From contig DEFJ01000002.1 in the NCBI GenBank assembly GCA_002350725.1, positions 114,166 through 178,165 on the forward strand: a stretch of DNA of 64,000 nt. The letters are read 5' to 3'. This document shows, one piece after another, positions 63,236 to 64,000 of the stretch (within the stretch, counting starts at the first letter, position 1; every line of letters begins with the position of its first letter). Both the position numbers and the translations under genes were made by a program. The DNA comes from Cyanobacteria bacterium UBA2855 (GTDB lineage Bacteria > Cyanobacteriota > Vampirovibrionia > Gastranaerophilales > Gastranaerophilaceae). A model generated the notes under the pieces. The model searched no databases. It was not told the DNA's origin and saw only the letters and a list, made by a program, of their open reading frames with translations.

Positions 63236-63790
63236 CTATGAATTATTTTTTATTTTACCTTTTATTTTTGAATACAAATCTTTTGGAAACTCTATTGATG
63301 TATAATATCCGATTTTCTCAAACGGAAACGGAAATTTTTGAGTTAAAAAACCGAAAAATTTGTACAATAAAAATGCAGGAATTAACAAATACATTGTATA
63401 GGCGTATTCTAAGCCATTTCTGTAAGTTATCTCATCGACTAAAAAGTTTATTCTTCCGACAAGTATTAATAAATAACTTATAACAGATATAATTATGAAA
63501 GATGCAAATAAATTTAGCTTATCCAGTTTTTTAAATATACCAAATATTTTCGCCAAAAAATACAATGTAACAAAAGATACTGTGTATATTTCAAAAGTAA
63601 AATTATAGTCAATAATTTCATTTTCAGGATGTCTTATATTTGCATATATTAGAGATATTATTACTATAGGTAATGCCAGTAAGCTCAATGTATCAGCGAA
63701 ATAAACAAAACAAAATTTCACTGTTATCAAAAAGCAAAATACCCTCAGCAGATATTCCACAATATTTTTACTTAATAATTTGTAATCCAT
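63236..63790 (-). CDS. Uncharacterised multi-pass membrane protein
   Basis: 184 residues with about four or five TM helices (VFCFLITVKFCFVYF, LLALPIVIISLIY, IYTVSFVTLYFLAKIF, LFASFIIISVISYLLILV, MYLLIPAFLLYKFFGF) and a basic C-terminal tail ending KIKGKIKNNS. No family recognised. It overlaps the 3' end of the gene at 63768 by 23 nt on the same strand, so the two are translationally coupled. A small membrane protein directly behind a protein ending in a possible effector-like segment can be an immunity protein, but nothing here proves it. Confidence 0.6.
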   Translation of the reverse strand: MDYKLLSKNIVEYLLRVFCFLITVKFCFVYFADTLSLLALPIVIISLIYANIRHPENEIIDYNFTFEIYTVSFVTLYFLAKIFGIFKKLDKLNLFASFIIISVISYLLILVGRINFLVDEITYRNGLEYAYTMYLLIPAFLLYKFFGFLTQKFPFPFEKIGYYTSIEFPKDLYSKIKGKIKNNS

Positions 63791-64000
63791 ATTTTTCTAA
63801 GTCTTTCTTTTTAATAACAATTTCGTGAATAGAGAAAAATCCTTTTAAATTGCCTTTCATCATTTGCCGTCTGCCGGCTTCGACTTTTGCATTTTCCCCT
63901 TTATTAAAATCATATGTATCAAACATATATAAATGTAAATTACCTCTTTTGTCAAGTCCGACATTCAAAAAATCTATACTTCCAAATGCATTGTGTAAAT
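63768..64000 (-). CDS. C-terminal part of unknown protein (5' end outside window)
   Basis: The frame is open to the window edge, giving at least 77 residues, and stops at 63768. The visible segment includes LHLYMFDTYDFNKGE, then VEAGRRQMMKGNLKGFF and SIHEIVIKKKDLEKYGL. I recognise no family. The TTG inside (63968) is not a necessary start. It is coupled to the downstream membrane protein by a 23-nt overlap. The size and nature of the missing part decide whether this is a stand-alone enzyme or a C-terminal toxin-like domain. Confidence 0.55.
   Translation of the reverse strand, partial: LHNAFGSIDFLNVGLDKRGNLHLYMFDTYDFNKGENAKVEAGRRQMMKGNLKGFFSIHEIVIKKKDLEKYGLQIIK

Overview
The window is AT-rich, gene-dense chromosomal DNA from a bacterium with a Gram-negative-type envelope (an LptB/LptF-G pair, an MlaD/MCE protein, a lipoprotein). 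The best guess is a gut-type Vampirovibrionia/Melainabacteria (order Gastranaerophilales), the non-photosynthetic sister group of Cyanobacteria. Three things point there. atpD-atpC form a separate two-gene unit, as in Cyanobacteria. Anaerobic metabolism is present (NrdD/NrdG) with no photosynthesis genes. There are lineage-restricted proteins of unknown function, among them a 3859-residue LysM protein. The taxonomic call is inference; no rRNA gene is present. No tRNA, rRNA, CRISPR array, transposase or prophage was recognised.

Layout. 1-6.4 kb: tail of an unknown gene, dapF, the rpsF-ssb-rpsR operon with its terminator, a PC4-like ssDNA-binding protein, priA, and a membrane glycosyltransferase with an unusual Cys-rich tail. 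6.5-9 kb: an 814-residue lineage-type protein followed by a repeat-bearing intergenic stretch. 9.5-20.4 kb: LysM protein, trmFO, an orphan sensor kinase, a HEAT-repeat protein, a HIT protein, speE, rseP, a GT2 glycosyltransferase, an XRE regulator, punA and rpoZ. 20.5-27.7 kb: mlaD-upp, atpD-atpC, a split chromate transporter, and gcvT-gcvH-gcvPA without gcvPB. 27.7-33 kb: a small acidic protein behind an SD-sequestering hairpin, rsmH with an FtsL-like partner, a degenerate matrixin-like secreted protein, a DAACS symporter, queF and yraN. 33-38.7 kb: prmC, a zinc-ribbon protein, a class-A-beta-lactamase-like protein that appears to lack the deacylation Glu, and nrdG/nrdD with a structured leader. 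39-44.5 kb: lineage-type unknowns, a GT-C-like membrane protein, a tandem paralogue pair, a nitroreductase and a glyoxalase-family protein. 44.6-47.1 kb: nadB-nadC. 47.1-47.75 kb: a gene-free stretch with two terminators that probably serve small RNAs. 47.76-51.1 kb: an lptB-lptF/G-NAGPA lipoprotein operon and an unknown protein. 51.4-63 kb: one giant gene. 63-64 kb: dispersed repeats, then a membrane protein overlapping a partial gene.

Gene expression. Co-directional pairs are tightly coupled by TAATG (gcvH/gcvPA, lptB/lptF, lptF/NAGPA) or ATGA (chromate transporter halves, queF/yraN). Most genes have a clear purine-rich SD. Three (sensor kinase, mlaD, rsmH) instead have a -10 box exactly 6 nt before the ATG and no SD, which predicts leaderless mRNAs.

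Most interesting for follow-up: the giant protein with its LysM, GNAT-like, HELTH metallopeptidase-like, about 35-residue repeat and Cys-rich C-terminal modules; the candidate structured RNA ahead of nrdD; the hairpin that buries the SD of the 74-residue protein; and a shared motif of about 18 bp, near TTGTAACGATTGCTTAAC, at three intergenic sites.
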